This document shows, piece after piece, positions 1-9,388 of a stretch of DNA of 64,000 nt. The notes beneath the pieces were generated by a model. The model saw nothing but the letters and a program-made list of their open reading frames with translations. It ran no database searches and was not told the DNA's origin. The DNA comes from Fibrobacterales bacterium Fibro_02 (GTDB lineage Bacteria; Fibrobacterota; Fibrobacteria; Fibrobacterales; Fibrobacteraceae): positions 16,262-80,261 of the forward strand of contig LVAE01000003.1 of NCBI GenBank assembly GCA_001603905.1. The letters run 5' to 3'. A program made the position numbers and the translations under genes. How positions within the stretch are numbered: position 1 is the stretch's first letter; every line of letters begins with the position of its first letter.

Positions 1-2
1 GG

Positions 3-1520
3 ATAGCCGCCGTTCTCCTGCTACTGTTATACGTCCCCGTGACCGGCGGCTCGCCCGCCGTAAGGCGGGCCGTCCTGATGTTCGCCGTGCCGCAGCTAGG
101 AGCCTTATTTCAACGCCCCGCCAACACCTTGAACAGCCTCGGAGTCGCCTTACTTTTCATCATTTTACCGGAACCCTCCGTCATCTGGAATCCAGGCTTC
201 CAGCTTTCTGTCGCCGCCACCATGGGCATCCTTATCGGAGGTCCGCTCAATCCGCTCAAGAAACTCCCCGAAGCGCTTACCAAGAACAAATGGTGGATGC
301 GGTTTCAAAATCTTATTCTTGATCCCACATACGTTACCTTATGTGCAACCCTTTCGACCGCCCCGTTTCTGATACACCATTTCAAGACGCTCTCCCCCGT
401 TGCCTGGCTCGGTAACATCGTCGTAGTCCCAGCGATTTCAATGGGAATGCAAGCAGGACTTTTTGCGCTCCTGTCGCCAATAGACTTTCTGCGGGAACAT
501 TTCTGTTATGCAGCAAAATTCTTCTTAAGACTAGCCTCCCTCCTGACCCGCCTCCTTTCAGATTCCGCGCAGGCATCCGTCACGGTCGGCCCCTACGGTC
601 CCTCCATCCTACTTTTAGGAGGATTCCTGTTGATTTTATTCCCCCTCTTTTTCAAGAACCGCATCGCAAGGCGCATTTCGTTAACAAGCCTGCTGCTATT
701 CGCCGCCATTTTCACCTACGGCAGTTTTCATTCGGCAAGTTATCCGACTTGGAAGCTAACCACCATCGATGTCGGCCAAGGGGACTCCCACCTAATCACC
801 ACCCCCTCCGGGAACCACCTTCTCATAGACGCCGGCGACATCAAGCGCCAAGATTCAGGGAAGGACATCATCGTTCCCTACCTGCATCATATCGGCGTTT
901 CGCACCTGGACGCCCTCATCATCACGCACCCGGACCAGGATCATTTCGGCGGAGCACTTTCGCTCATCAAGACTTTTCCCGTAAAAGAGCTTTGGATTAC
1001 CGACTGTGCAAGAATCGAACCCAAGAAAGAATGGCAACAGGTCATCACCGAAGCCTATCGGCGAAACATTCGCATACGCGACATTGAGCGAGGCTTTAAA
1101 TACAGGGAAAATTTATTCGAAATTAAGGTACTTCATCCCGAAACCAGGTACTGCATCGACCCCAACACCCAAAGCATCACTTTCAGAGTGACGGGACTCG
1201 GACACTCGGCGGTACTGACCGGAGACTTGACCGTTCAGGGAGAAAAGGAAATTCTGAAAACAGACGTCTACTTGAAAAGTGACGTGCTAAAGCTAGGCCA
1301 CCATGGTTCCAAGACCTCAAGCAGTCGAAATTTCCTGAAGCAGACAGACCCGAAACTCGCCATCATTTCCAGCGGACGAAAGAACCGTTTCCGCCATCCG
1401 AGCAAGCAGGTCATCCAAAGACTAGATTCGTTGAAAATTCCTTACCTAAATACGGCAGAAAAAGGAACGATAGAAATCCTCTTTTCTAGCGACACGATGA
1501 CTATAAATACGATGTGGTAG
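3..1520 (+). CDS. comEC: ComEC/Rec2 DNA-uptake channel, C-terminal part (5' truncated)
   Basis: This is the C-terminal part of the inner-membrane channel that carries single-stranded DNA into the cytoplasm during natural transformation. The reading frame is open to the left edge (codons begin at base 3), so the N-terminus lies outside the window; the GTG at 39 is an internal valine codon. The first half, about 240 residues, holds hydrophobic segments typical of the competence domain. The second half is a metallo-beta-lactamase-like domain with DVGQGDS near base 766, THPDQDHFGG near 925 and LGHHGSK near 1295, in the usual ComEC order. The stop is followed closely by the convergent gene ending at 1532. 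The family call is firm; whether the organism is competent cannot be judged from here. Confidence 0.93.
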   Translation: MAAVLLLLLYVPVTGGSPAVRRAVLMFAVPQLGALFQRPANTLNSLGVALLFIILPEPSVIWNPGFQLSVAATMGILIGGPLNPLKKLPEALTKNKWWMRFQNLILDPTYVTLCATLSTAPFLIHHFKTLSPVAWLGNIVVVPAISMGMQAGLFALLSPIDFLREHFCYAAKFFLRLASLLTRLLSDSAQASVTVGPYGPSILLLGGFLLILFPLFFKNRIARRISLTSLLLFAAIFTYGSFHSASYPTWKLTTIDVGQGDSHLITTPSGNHLLIDAGDIKRQDSGKDIIVPYLHHIGVSHLDALIITHPDQDHFGGALSLIKTFPVKELWITDCARIEPKKEWQQVITEAYRRNIRIRDIERGFKYRENLFEIKVLHPETRYCIDPNTQSITFRVTGLGHSAVLTGDLTVQGEKEILKTDVYLKSDVLKLGHHGSKTSSSRNFLKQTDPKLAIISSGRKNRFRHPSKQVIQRLDSLKIPYLNTAEKGTIEILFSSDTMTINTMW

Positions 1521-1531
1521 CTATCGGCCGC

Positions 1532-2239
1532 TTACAAAGCCGTCATTACGTACAGGGCGATGCTTTTCTGGTTATTGTTATCATCCTGCATCACACCGAC
1601 ATCGAATTCCACACGAACCCTGGTCGCGCCGAAGGCGATTTCCATCTTGGGGATAATATCCACCATGAAATCGTCCTTCAAATGTCCAACACTACCGCTG
1701 GACGTAATTTCGATCATGCAAAGGAAGCTTTTCCCAAAATGAAGTGTCGGGATCGTTCCCAGACCAAACTTCACGTAACCATCTTCCCCCGTGACGCCTT
1801 CCAGAAAACCGGCGCGGGCTTCATAGGAATTCGAAAAGTTCTTGGCGATGTAATGTTCCTTACCGTAAGTCAACACCAAGGCGCTACCATTGTTTCGGTT
1901 CAATCCAAAATAACCGTCCAACTCAATAAAGCGGGCTGCACCCATACGATAGCGGCCTCCAAAGTCCACCGACGCTTCCACATTATCCAGTTGGTTGTAG
2001 GTAAACATATCTACCTTGGCACCTAGTTCCCACTCCTTGTTCAACGAACCCATGATGTTAATCGGGAAAAGAACATTACTGCCAAAATCGGAGCGCATTC
2101 CCACGCCGGCACCAAATTTCGGTACAGGTCTAGCCTCAGGACCAAACGTAAATCGCATATTCCACATACGATCCAGGGCAAAAGCATTCTGAAAGCAAAT
2201 GCCTATTAACACAAAAATAATGAAATGGGAAATTTTCAT
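1532..2239 (-). CDS. Hypothetical secreted, probably outer-membrane beta-barrel protein
   Basis: The protein has 235 residues and starts with a signal peptide (MKISHFIIFVLIGICFQNAFA, cleavage probably after AFA). The rest is rich in alternating hydrophobic and polar residues with many Gly and aromatic positions, as in small outer-membrane barrels, for example VDFGGRYRMGAARFIELDGY. It does not end in the classical terminal Phe (it ends VMTAL). I recognise no named family. Its start lies 47 bases from the hisC start on the other strand, so the two genes are divergent and share a short promoter region. The plus-strand frame over the same bases is a shadow. Confidence 0.75.
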   Translation of the reverse strand: MKISHFIIFVLIGICFQNAFALDRMWNMRFTFGPEARPVPKFGAGVGMRSDFGSNVLFPINIMGSLNKEWELGAKVDMFTYNQLDNVEASVDFGGRYRMGAARFIELDGYFGLNRNNGSALVLTYGKEHYIAKNFSNSYEARAGFLEGVTGEDGYVKFGLGTIPTLHFGKSFLCMIEITSSGSVGHLKDDFMVDIIPKMEIAFGATRVRVEFDVGVMQDDNNNQKSIALYVMTAL

Positions 2240-2285
2240 GGGTCACAATTTAGCTAAATTTTAGGCGCAAAAAAAAGAGGATATC

Positions 2286-3377
2286 ATGATTGATCCGCGT
2301 CCAGAGCTTTCTAAACTTTCTGACTACGTTCCCGGCAAGTCCATGGAAGAAATCCGTGCGAAGTACGGGCTGACCGAAGTCGTCAAACTCGCCTCGAACG
2401 AAAACCCGCTCGGAGCCTCCCCGAAGGCCGTCGAAGCCTACCACGAAATTGCGGACGCACTGCACCTTTACCCGCGTGGTGATGCACCCAAGCTGATTAA
2501 TGCCATCGCCGATTTTTATGGTGTGAACACCAACCAGATCGTTATCGGCAATGGTTCCGACGAAATCATTGATATGGTAGGCAAGGCCTTCATTCGTCAG
2601 GGCGATAACTGCGTGGGCATTACGCCGACGTTCTCGGTCTACAAGTTCACGACCCTTTCGAACGGCGCCGACTTTATCGGTGTCGGTGTGGGCGACCAGA
2701 AGACTCCGCTTTCGGAACTTTTGAAGGCTGTCAACAACAAGACCCGCGTGGTCTTTATCTGCAGCCCGAACAACCCGACTGGAGTTTATTACAACAAGCA
2801 GGAATTGCTCGAATTCCTGGATAAGGTTCCGAGCAACGTGCTCGTGTTCCTCGACCAGGCCTATTCCGAATTTGCAACTGCCGAAGATTACCCCGTGCTG
2901 ATTGACATGCTCGACAAGTACAAGAACTTGTTCATCAACCGCACGTTCAGTAAGATTTATGGCCTCGCAGGGCTTCGCATCGGTTACGCCATGGCAAATG
3001 CCGAAGTGATCAAGGCCATGTGGAAAATCAAGCCACCCTTCGATGTGAACCAGGCAGCCCAAGTGGCCGCTATTGCCGCCCTTTCCGACAAGGAGCACGT
3101 CAAGAAGACTCTCGAACTCAATGCCGCAGGAATTGCCTACCTGAAACCAGAATTCGAAACACTCGGTTTCAAGGTGCTGCCGACGCAGGGCAACTTCATT
3201 TGCATTCACATTGGTCCCAAGGCGAAAGACTTGGTGCTGTTCCTTGAACAGAACGGCATGATCGTTCGTGGACTCACGAGCTTTGGCCTGCCTGAACACA
3301 TCCGCGTGACCCTCGGCAAGCGCGAAGAAAACGAACTTCTGGTCAGCCTCGTCAAAAAGTGGAAGGCAGAGAACTAA
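2286..3377 (+). CDS. hisC: Histidinol-phosphate aminotransferase
   Basis: The product, 363 residues, converts imidazole-acetol phosphate and glutamate to histidinol phosphate and 2-oxoglutarate in histidine synthesis, using PLP. The fold-type I aminotransferase pattern is clear: LASNENPLG near the N-terminus, GNGSDEIID, CSPNNPTG, DQAYSEF, and the PLP lysine in TFSKIYGLAGLRIGY (about Lys223). Length matches the family. The start has AAGAGG about 7 bases upstream (2275-2280). The next gene begins 14 bases after the stop and is a HisN-type phosphatase, so the pair probably carries two successive histidine steps. A TAAATTTT element at 2255-2262 may be part of its promoter. Confidence 0.93.
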   Translation: MIDPRPELSKLSDYVPGKSMEEIRAKYGLTEVVKLASNENPLGASPKAVEAYHEIADALHLYPRGDAPKLINAIADFYGVNTNQIVIGNGSDEIIDMVGKAFIRQGDNCVGITPTFSVYKFTTLSNGADFIGVGVGDQKTPLSELLKAVNNKTRVVFICSPNNPTGVYYNKQELLEFLDKVPSNVLVFLDQAYSEFATAEDYPVLIDMLDKYKNLFINRTFSKIYGLAGLRIGYAMANAEVIKAMWKIKPPFDVNQAAQVAAIAALSDKEHVKKTLELNAAGIAYLKPEFETLGFKVLPTQGNFICIHIGPKAKDLVLFLEQNGMIVRGLTSFGLPEHIRVTLGKREENELLVSLVKKWKAEN

Positions 3378-3391
3378 TCGCCGGAGGATCT

Positions 3392-4204
3392 ATGGCAGCA
3401 ACTGCTGAAAATCAGGAGCTTTTGAAGATTGCGCTCAAGGCTGCGGACCTTGCCCAAGAAAATATTATGAAGTATTTTCAGGCAAGCGTTGGCGTAGAAT
3501 GGAAAAAGGACAATACTCCTGTAACCGTCGCCGACAAGAGCACCGAAGAAATCGCTCGCAAGTTCTGGGAAAAGGAAACTCCGGGTTTCGGCGTCATTGG
3601 CGAAGAGTTCGGAATCGAAAATCCTGATGCCGAATACCAGTGGGTGATTGATCCCATTGACGGTACCAAGGCCTTTATTCATGGCGTGCCGTTGTTTGGA
3701 ACATTGATTGCGCTATATCGCAAGGGCATGCCTATTGCAAGCCTCATTCGCATTCCCGCTATGAACACGGCGGTCTGGGCGGTGAAGGATGGCGGTGCAT
3801 TTTTAGACGGCCGTGGAATAAGTTGCTCCAAAGTAGCGACACTTTCGGAATCGCTGGTGCTTTCGGGCACCGTGAATACCATGGAAACCGCAGGCTACGG
3901 CGAAAAGTATGCGGCCGTGCGTCGCGCAGCCAAGCTGCACCGCGGCTGGGGTGACTGCTACGGCTACTACTTGGTGGCCGCCGGCCGTGCCGAACTGATG
4001 ATTGACCCCGTCGTTTCACTGTGGGACATCGCCCCGTATCCGCTCCTGTTCAAGGAAGCGGGCGGCAAGTTCAGCACCATCGACGGCATCACGGAACTTT
4101 TCGATGCAAGCGGCAAGCCAGTTGCCCCCATTTACGAAGGCTACACGAGCATGGCATCGAACGGGCTGATTCACGACGAAGTCGCGAAAATCATGAACCC
4201 GTAA
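3392..4204 (+). CDS. hisN: Inositol-monophosphatase family enzyme, probable histidinol-phosphatase
   Basis: The protein, 270 residues from this start, is a Mg-dependent phosphatase of the IMPase superfamily. Visible motifs are GEEFG (metal ligand Glu), WVIDPIDGTKAFIHG (the DPIDGT metal and substrate motif) and WDIAPYPLLFKEAGG near the C-terminus. The phrase DPIDGTKAFIHGVPLFGT is closest to HisN-type histidinol-phosphatases, and the position directly behind hisC supports that role. A generic inositol or nucleotide phosphatase cannot be excluded. The longer open frame from 3359 would overlap hisC; ATG 3392 has GGAGG ending 6 bases upstream and is preferred. Confidence 0.85.
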   Translation: MAATAENQELLKIALKAADLAQENIMKYFQASVGVEWKKDNTPVTVADKSTEEIARKFWEKETPGFGVIGEEFGIENPDAEYQWVIDPIDGTKAFIHGVPLFGTLIALYRKGMPIASLIRIPAMNTAVWAVKDGGAFLDGRGISCSKVATLSESLVLSGTVNTMETAGYGEKYAAVRRAAKLHRGWGDCYGYYLVAAGRAELMIDPVVSLWDIAPYPLLFKEAGGKFSTIDGITELFDASGKPVAPIYEGYTSMASNGLIHDEVAKIMNP

Positions 4205-4226
4205 AAACACCTTTGCCTTTAAAAAG

Positions 4227-4262
4227 AACCCGCTCCAGCTTATCGCTGGGGCGGGTCTTTTC
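4227..4262. terminator. Intrinsic terminator between convergent hisN and clpB
   Basis: Arms ACCCGCTCCAGC (4228-4239) and GCTGGGGCGGGT (4245-4256) pair with one G-U, with loop TTATC, followed by CTTTTC. The opposite strand has AAAAAG before the stem, so it could act both ways. Confidence 0.85.
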
Positions 4263-4288
4263 GTTAGGAGGAGGGATGATTGGAGAAA

Positions 4289-6841
4289 TTACTTTACCGT
4301 AAACGCGGTGCCGTCATAGTCGATGACCACGGGCTTTGCGGCACTCACGGTACCGGCGAGAATCGCGTGGCTCAGCGGGCGTTCCACGTTCCGTTCCAGG
4401 TAACGCTGGATCGGCCGCGCGCCGAATTCCGGCTGGTAAGCGCCATCGGCAATGGCATCGAGCGCCTTGTCGGTCAGCGTGAGCTGCAAATCCTGACGGG
4501 CGGCGCGTTCGGCGAGTCCCTTGAATTTGAGCCTTACGATGTCCCTGATTTGCGGCTTGGTGAGGCTCTGGAATACCAGCACTTCATCCAGACGGTTCAG
4601 GAATTCCGGCCTAAAGAAGCTGCGGAGTTCCGGCTCGATTTCCTTCAGGGTCACGGGCTTTGCATCACCCGCGCGATTCTGGAAGTGAGCGGCACCCAGG
4701 TTCGACGTCATGAGAATCAAGGTGTTCTTGAAGTTCACCGTACGGCCCTTGCCATCGGTCAAACGACCGTCGTCAAGCACCTGCAACAGCGTGTTGAACA
4801 CGTCGGGGTGAGCCTTCTCGATTTCGTCCAGCAGAATCACGCAATACGGATGCGTACGCACGGCTTCGGTCAACTGGCCGCCTTCTTCGTAGCCCACGTA
4901 TCCCGGAGGCGCACCGATCAAGCGGCTCACGCTATGCTTTTCCATGTATTCACTCATGTCGATACGCACCAGCGCGTTCTCGTCGTCGAACAGTTCCACG
5001 GCAAGCGCCTTCGCCAGTTCCGTCTTGCCCACACCCGTGGGGCCCAGGAACAAGAAGCTTCCAATCGGCGCATTCTCGCGGCTAAGACCGCTACGGTTAC
5101 GGAGAATTGCTTCCGAAACCGCTTCTACGGCCTCGTCCTGGCCAATCACGCGGGCATGCAGGCGTTCGTCCAAGTGCAACAACTTGGCCTTTTCGCCTTC
5201 GCAAAGCTTCGTGACAGGGATTCCCGTCCAGCGGCTCACCACGAGGGCAATCGTCTCTTCGGTCACCTCTTCGCTCAGGTCGCCGTCGCCGGCAGACTTC
5301 TTGATTTCTTCGGTCTTCGCGGCGATTTCCTTTTCGAGGTTCACGATCTTGTTGTACTTGAGTTCGGCGGCGCGGTTCAAGTCATAGCGGGCTTCCGCCT
5401 GCTCCATCTCGTCCTTCGCCTGCTGCAAGGACTTCTTGAGGCCCTGCAACTCGGCGTTTTTCGCGCGCCTTTCTTGCCAACGGTCCTGCATCAGCTTGAC
5501 CGCCGCATCGGTCGTGGCGAGTTCTTCGCGCAGCTCTTTCAGACGCTTTACGCTGGTGTCATCGGTTTCCTTCGCCAAGGCCTGCTCCTCGATTTTCATC
5601 TGAAGTTCCTTACGCTGCAAGGTATCCAAGGCTTCGGGCACGGTATCCATCTGCGTCTTCACAAGGCTTGCCGCCTCGTCAATCAGGTCGATAGCCTTAT
5701 CCGGCAAGAAACGGTCACTGATGTAGCGGTTCGAAAGTTTCACGGCCGCCACGAGCGCGTTGTCGTGCAGACGCACGCCGTGGTGCGCATCAAAACCGTC
5801 CTTGATGCCACGGAGAATCGAAATCGATTCCTCTTCGCTCGGTTCGTCAACCTGCACAGGCTGGAAACGACGTTCCAAAGCCGAATCCTTCTCGATGTAC
5901 TTGCGGTATTCCTGCGTGGTGGTCGCACCGATGCAGTGGAGTTCACCTCGGGCCAGTTTCGGCTTGAGCATGTTGCCCAAGTCCATGGATCCTTCCGTCT
6001 TGCCCGCACCCACGATGGTGTGGATTTCGTCGATGAACAGCAAGGTATTGCCGTCTTCTTCTAGGGCGTCCAGCACGGCTTTCAAACGTTCCTCGAAATC
6101 GCCACGGTATTTTGCACCCGCCATCAAGGCAGACAAATCCAGCGCAAACAACTTCTTGCCCTTCAGAGCGTCAGGCACGTCGCCGCGGTAAATACGCTCG
6201 GCGAGGCCTTCCACAATGGCGGTCTTACCCACGCCCGGTTCACCCACCAGGCACGGGTTGTTTTTCGTCTTACGGCTCAGAATCAAGATGACGCGGCGGA
6301 TTTCCTCTTCACGGCCAATCACCGGCGAAAGCTTGCCGTCGGCGGCCATTTCCACCAGTTCACGGCCGTAAAGTTTCAGCGGAGACTGTTCCTCGGCATT
6401 CGCGGCACCCGCAAACGGGTCCGAAAGCCAAGTTTCCACGACTTCCACAGAACCGAGGGCATCTTCGAACACCTTCGCGAGTCCACGGTCGCCCGAGAAC
6501 TTCATCAAGGCCACAAGCATATCGCCCGGGGTCACCATACGGTTCACCTGACGCGCCGCCTGCACGGAGGCTCGCAAAATACGGTTCAAGTCGTTATCAG
6601 GTTCCACGTCGGGGTTCACACCTTCCATACGCGGAATCTTCTGCACGAACGGCTCCAACTTGCCGCGGAGTTCGTTCGTCTTCGCGCCCTTGGATTTATA
6701 AAGTTTTTTCAGGGTGGCGTCGGGGCCTTCTACAAGCCCCACGGCCAAGTGAGCCGCACCCAGGTAGGAATGCGAGCAACGGTCACGCAGGCTTTGCGCC
6801 TTCGCCAACACCTTTTCTGCATCGTTATTGAAATCGGACAT
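4289..6841 (-). CDS. clpB: ClpB disaggregase (Hsp100 AAA+ chaperone)
   Basis: The 850-residue product is the ATP-driven ring that pulls apart aggregated proteins together with DnaK. It shows, in order, the N-terminal Clp repeat domain, a first AAA+ module with GEPGVGKT (about residues 199-206), a long coiled-coil middle domain (about 400-520, rich in Glu, Lys and Gln), and a second AAA+ module with GPTGVGKT (about 600). The middle domain separates ClpB from ClpA and ClpX. Length is close to the usual 857. The open frame extends 31 codons further upstream, but ATG 6841 has GAGAAGG just ahead and begins [12 protein letters not shown], so it is the better start. No CIRCE-like inverted repeat is seen upstream. 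Confidence 0.95.
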   Translation of the reverse strand: MSDFNNDAEKVLAKAQSLRDRCSHSYLGAAHLAVGLVEGPDATLKKLYKSKGAKTNELRGKLEPFVQKIPRMEGVNPDVEPDNDLNRILRASVQAARQVNRMVTPGDMLVALMKFSGDRGLAKVFEDALGSVEVVETWLSDPFAGAANAEEQSPLKLYGRELVEMAADGKLSPVIGREEEIRRVILILSRKTKNNPCLVGEPGVGKTAIVEGLAERIYRGDVPDALKGKKLFALDLSALMAGAKYRGDFEERLKAVLDALEEDGNTLLFIDEIHTIVGAGKTEGSMDLGNMLKPKLARGELHCIGATTTQEYRKYIEKDSALERRFQPVQVDEPSEEESISILRGIKDGFDAHHGVRLHDNALVAAVKLSNRYISDRFLPDKAIDLIDEAASLVKTQMDTVPEALDTLQRKELQMKIEEQALAKETDDTSVKRLKELREELATTDAAVKLMQDRWQERRAKNAELQGLKKSLQQAKDEMEQAEARYDLNRAAELKYNKIVNLEKEIAAKTEEIKKSAGDGDLSEEVTEETIALVVSRWTGIPVTKLCEGEKAKLLHLDERLHARVIGQDEAVEAVSEAILRNRSGLSRENAPIGSFLFLGPTGVGKTELAKALAVELFDDENALVRIDMSEYMEKHSVSRLIGAPPGYVGYEEGGQLTEAVRTHPYCVILLDEIEKAHPDVFNTLLQVLDDGRLTDGKGRTVNFKNTLILMTSNLGAAHFQNRAGDAKPVTLKEIEPELRSFFRPEFLNRLDEVLVFQSLTKPQIRDIVRLKFKGLAERAARQDLQLTLTDKALDAIADGAYQPEFGARPIQRYLERNVERPLSHAILAGTVSAAKPVVIDYDGTAFTVK

Positions 6842-7222
6842 ATTTAACCTTCTCGTTCTATTTTTTTCCGCCATATATATGCAAAGGCCGTGCCAACGCC
6901 CCAAATGCCCCAAAATGGCCCAAATTCGCCACAATCAACAACAATGTTTAATAAAAAAATGCCGTTTTTTCAAAAAAATACGGTTTTTCCGCTCTTTTTG
7001 AGACAGATACGCGGAACGGAGGGTGTTGTAAAATGCAACAACACTTTATCAATCCTCCCCCTACCTTTTGCCCCTCCACAAATCTATCTTATAGATACGA
7101 AACCAAACATCCCAAACACCAACTACGGCATCCCTTTGGGGGGGATGCCGTTAGTTTTTTTATCCCCCAAAAATCCTAATTTACTACATTATTCATAAAG
7201 TTTATTTCTAAAGAGGTTTATA
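6842..7222. other. Divergent clpB-ddl intergenic region with an orphan terminator
   Basis: No protein gene is credible in these 381 bases; the 102-codon plus-strand frame at 6890-7198 is low-complexity and has no ribosome site. The stretch holds an imperfect stem GTGTTGT...ACAACAC at 7023-7044 and a strong plus-strand terminator at 7126-7163. Both clpB and ddl promoters must lie here. Confidence 0.6.
7126..7163 (+). terminator. Intrinsic terminator upstream of ddl
   Basis: Perfect arms CGGCATCCC (7126-7134) and GGGATGCCG (7142-7150) are followed by TTAGTTTTTTTAT. It points rightward, but no plus-strand gene lies upstream, so it ends either a small RNA or an attenuated ddl leader. Confidence 0.75.
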
Positions 7223-8257
7223 ATGGCTCGTATGCGCGTTTTGGTCTTGATGGGTGGTCCGTCCACCGAACATGATGTTTCCGTTGTCAGTGGCACCGGC
7301 GTTGTCCGCGCCATGAACCCGGACCGTTACAATATCCACCCGGTGCTTATCGACAAGGACGGCACCTGGCACTGGTCTTCCCGCGAACTTTCCCCCTACC
7401 AGAAGGACAATTTCTCGGTGAACTACTTCCGCGGACTCGAAGGCACTGCCGCTAACTGCAAAAAGTCTCCGGCACTTTCCGAACTCCCCGACGCCGACAT
7501 CGCCTTCCTCGCCTTGCACGGCAAATGGGGCGAAGACGGCCACATCCAGGCTATGCTCGAAAACTGGGGTATTCCGTACACCGGTTGCGGCCTCCTTGCC
7601 TCGGCCCTTGCCATGGACAAGGTGAAGACCAAAGAAATCTACAGGGCAAACGGCATCCCGACTCCGCCGTATCGCGTCATCTGGAAGCACGACTTTACCG
7701 GCGACACGCTCGTGTCCGTTTCCGATGAACTCGGATTCCCGCTCGTAATCAAGGACCCGCTGGGCGGCTCTTCTATCGGCATCGGTATCGCCAAGGACCT
7801 TGACGAAGCAGGCAAAATTGCACAGGACCTGTTCAAGGATTCCAACCGCCTGCTCTGCGAAAAGTTCATTGCCGGCGAAGAAGCAAGCTGCGGCTACATC
7901 GAAGGCGAAAAGCCCCTGCCGCCGACTGAAATGCGCATGACCACCCGCGAATACTTTGACTATGAAGCCAAGTACAACGGCGAATGCAAGGAAGTCACCC
8001 CGGCCGAATTTGACGAAGACCTCACCAAGCGCATCCAGGAACTGGTGAAGAACGCTCACTATGCTATTGGCGGTTCGGGCTACAGTCGCACCGACGTGCG
8101 CATCACCAAAGACAAGCAACTGTTCGCCATCGAAACGAATACGCTCCCGGGCATGACTCCGACTTCGATTCTTCCGGCCGAAGCTGCCAGCGTAGGCATT
8201 ACCTACAGCCAGCTGATTGACTTGATTATTGACAAGAGCCTCTATATCAAGCGCTAA
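7223..8257 (+). CDS. ddl: D-alanine--D-alanine ligase
   Basis: This ATP-grasp enzyme, 344 residues, joins two D-alanines for the peptidoglycan stem peptide in the cytoplasm. It begins with VLVLMGGPSTEHDVSVVSG, the Ddl signature, has ALHGKWGEDGHIQ, the substrate and ATP segment DPLGGSSIGIG, and near the end EINTLPGMT-like text (IETNTLPGMTPTSILP). AAAGAGG lies about 6 bases before the ATG. tsaB starts 2 bases after the stop, so ddl heads a four-gene operon. murD, another peptidoglycan gene, is in the window but far away. Confidence 0.95.
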   Translation: MARMRVLVLMGGPSTEHDVSVVSGTGVVRAMNPDRYNIHPVLIDKDGTWHWSSRELSPYQKDNFSVNYFRGLEGTAANCKKSPALSELPDADIAFLALHGKWGEDGHIQAMLENWGIPYTGCGLLASALAMDKVKTKEIYRANGIPTPPYRVIWKHDFTGDTLVSVSDELGFPLVIKDPLGGSSIGIGIAKDLDEAGKIAQDLFKDSNRLLCEKFIAGEEASCGYIEGEKPLPPTEMRMTTREYFDYEAKYNGECKEVTPAEFDEDLTKRIQELVKNAHYAIGGSGYSRTDVRITKDKQLFAIETNTLPGMTPTSILPAEAASVGITYSQLIDLIIDKSLYIKR

Positions 8258-8259
8258 TC

Positions 8260-8889
8260 ATGACCTTTGACTTATTTGTAGATACTTCGCGTAAGGGAAT
8301 CTCGATGGCGCTCCTTGAAACGGGCGCCGCCCATTACACGGAATCCATTGACGAATCGGCCCGTGGAGAAACCGCCTCGGCCATGCTCGACGCGCTCCTC
8401 GAAAAAGCGGGCGCCACCCTCGACCAAGTCACCCGCATCATGGTCACACTCGGCCCAGGCTCTTTCAGCGGCCTGCGCACGGGAGTTGCCTTCTGCGAAG
8501 GACTCAGTTTTAGTGGCAAGCGCAAGCTCTATGGTGTTTCGACCCTGGCAGCCCTCGCCTGCTTTGCCGACGCGCCCGAAAGTGCAGCAGTCGTCATCCG
8601 CGCCCGCAAGGACTACTGGTACCTGCGCCTCAACGGAAAGGAAAGCTTTATCGAAACGGCCCAGGTCGTCGAAGCCCTCAAGGCACATCCGGTAAAGACA
8701 GTCGTAGTAGACGAAGCCGCCCTTGCCGATGAAACCTTACAAGCAGCCTTCAAGGAAACTGGAGCAGCTACACTCCTCGACAAAGGCCAGCCGCTTAGCA
8801 AATGGGGAAAGCTTTTCGATTCCGTCACGCCCAGCCTGATGCTCGAGGCAAACTACATCCAGCCCTCGTATTTCGAAAAACTGCACTGA
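8260..8889 (+). CDS. tsaB: tRNA threonylcarbamoyladenosine synthesis protein TsaB
   Basis: The 209-residue product is the TsaB (YeaZ) partner of TsaD in making t6A37 on ANN-decoding tRNAs. The N-terminus FDLFVDTSRKGISMALLE is the ASKHA phosphate-binding strand and LGPGSFSGLRTG is the family hallmark. As expected of TsaB, the C-terminal half is diverged and lacks a complete active site. It is squeezed between ddl and rimI; a tsaB-rimI pair is common in bacteria and supports both calls. Confidence 0.92.
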   Translation: MTFDLFVDTSRKGISMALLETGAAHYTESIDESARGETASAMLDALLEKAGATLDQVTRIMVTLGPGSFSGLRTGVAFCEGLSFSGKRKLYGVSTLAALACFADAPESAAVVIRARKDYWYLRLNGKESFIETAQVVEALKAHPVKTVVVDEAALADETLQAAFKETGAATLLDKGQPLSKWGKLFDSVTPSLMLEANYIQPSYFEKLH

Positions 8890-8922
8890 CATTCCGTCGT
8901 ACAGCCACATAGGAAAAACGCA

Positions 8923-9387
8923 ATGCCCATTCGCCTTATGAATTCCGCCGACATTCCTGCCGTACTGAGAATTCAAGGCGAACTTGCATTCCAAGACTGG
9001 AACGAACGCCAGTACGAGCTTGAAATCAAGGCTCCCTACACCTACGCCATCGTCTACGAAAACGAAGGTGAAATCATCGGCTACGCGGTATTCCATCTGT
9101 TAGGCGCCGACTCGGAACTTCTCTCGATTGCCGTCCGCGAAACCGCCCAAAAAAGCGGAATTGGGGGCAAGCTCCTGCAAGCAGGGCTTTCGCAACTGGA
9201 CCTTGAAAATTCGGACTGTTGCTTTTTGGAAGTCCGCGAAAACAACCTCAAGGCCCGTCGCTTTTACGAAAAGCATGGTTTTACTTTATTCGGAACCCGC
9301 AAGAAATACTACGCCGATGGCGAAAACGCGGCACTCTACCGCACCGAAAAAAGAAGTGACATAGATCCATCGCTAAAAGGAGTTTAA
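8923..9387 (+). CDS. rimI: GNAT acetyltransferase, probable ribosomal S18 N-acetyltransferase
   Basis: The product has 154 residues and a complete GNAT fold: an N-terminal MPIRLMNSADIPAVLRIQ strand-helix, the central YAVFHLLGADSELLSIAV strand, the acetyl-CoA loop QKSGIGGKLL and the C-terminal NNLKARRFYEKHGF motif. This layout is that of RimI, which acetylates the N-terminal alanine of ribosomal protein S18. Neighbourhood with tsaB supports the assignment, but substrate cannot be proved from sequence. Only one base separates its stop from the next start. Confidence 0.85.
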   Translation: MPIRLMNSADIPAVLRIQGELAFQDWNERQYELEIKAPYTYAIVYENEGEIIGYAVFHLLGADSELLSIAVRETAQKSGIGGKLLQAGLSQLDLENSDCCFLEVRENNLKARRFYEKHGFTLFGTRKKYYADGENAALYRTEKRSDIDPSLKGV

Positions 9388-9388
9388 C

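Noticed and set aside
6890..7198. 102-codon plus-strand frame in the clpB-ddl gap
   Set aside because: Low-complexity text, no ribosome site, and it crosses the terminator hairpin at 7126-7163.
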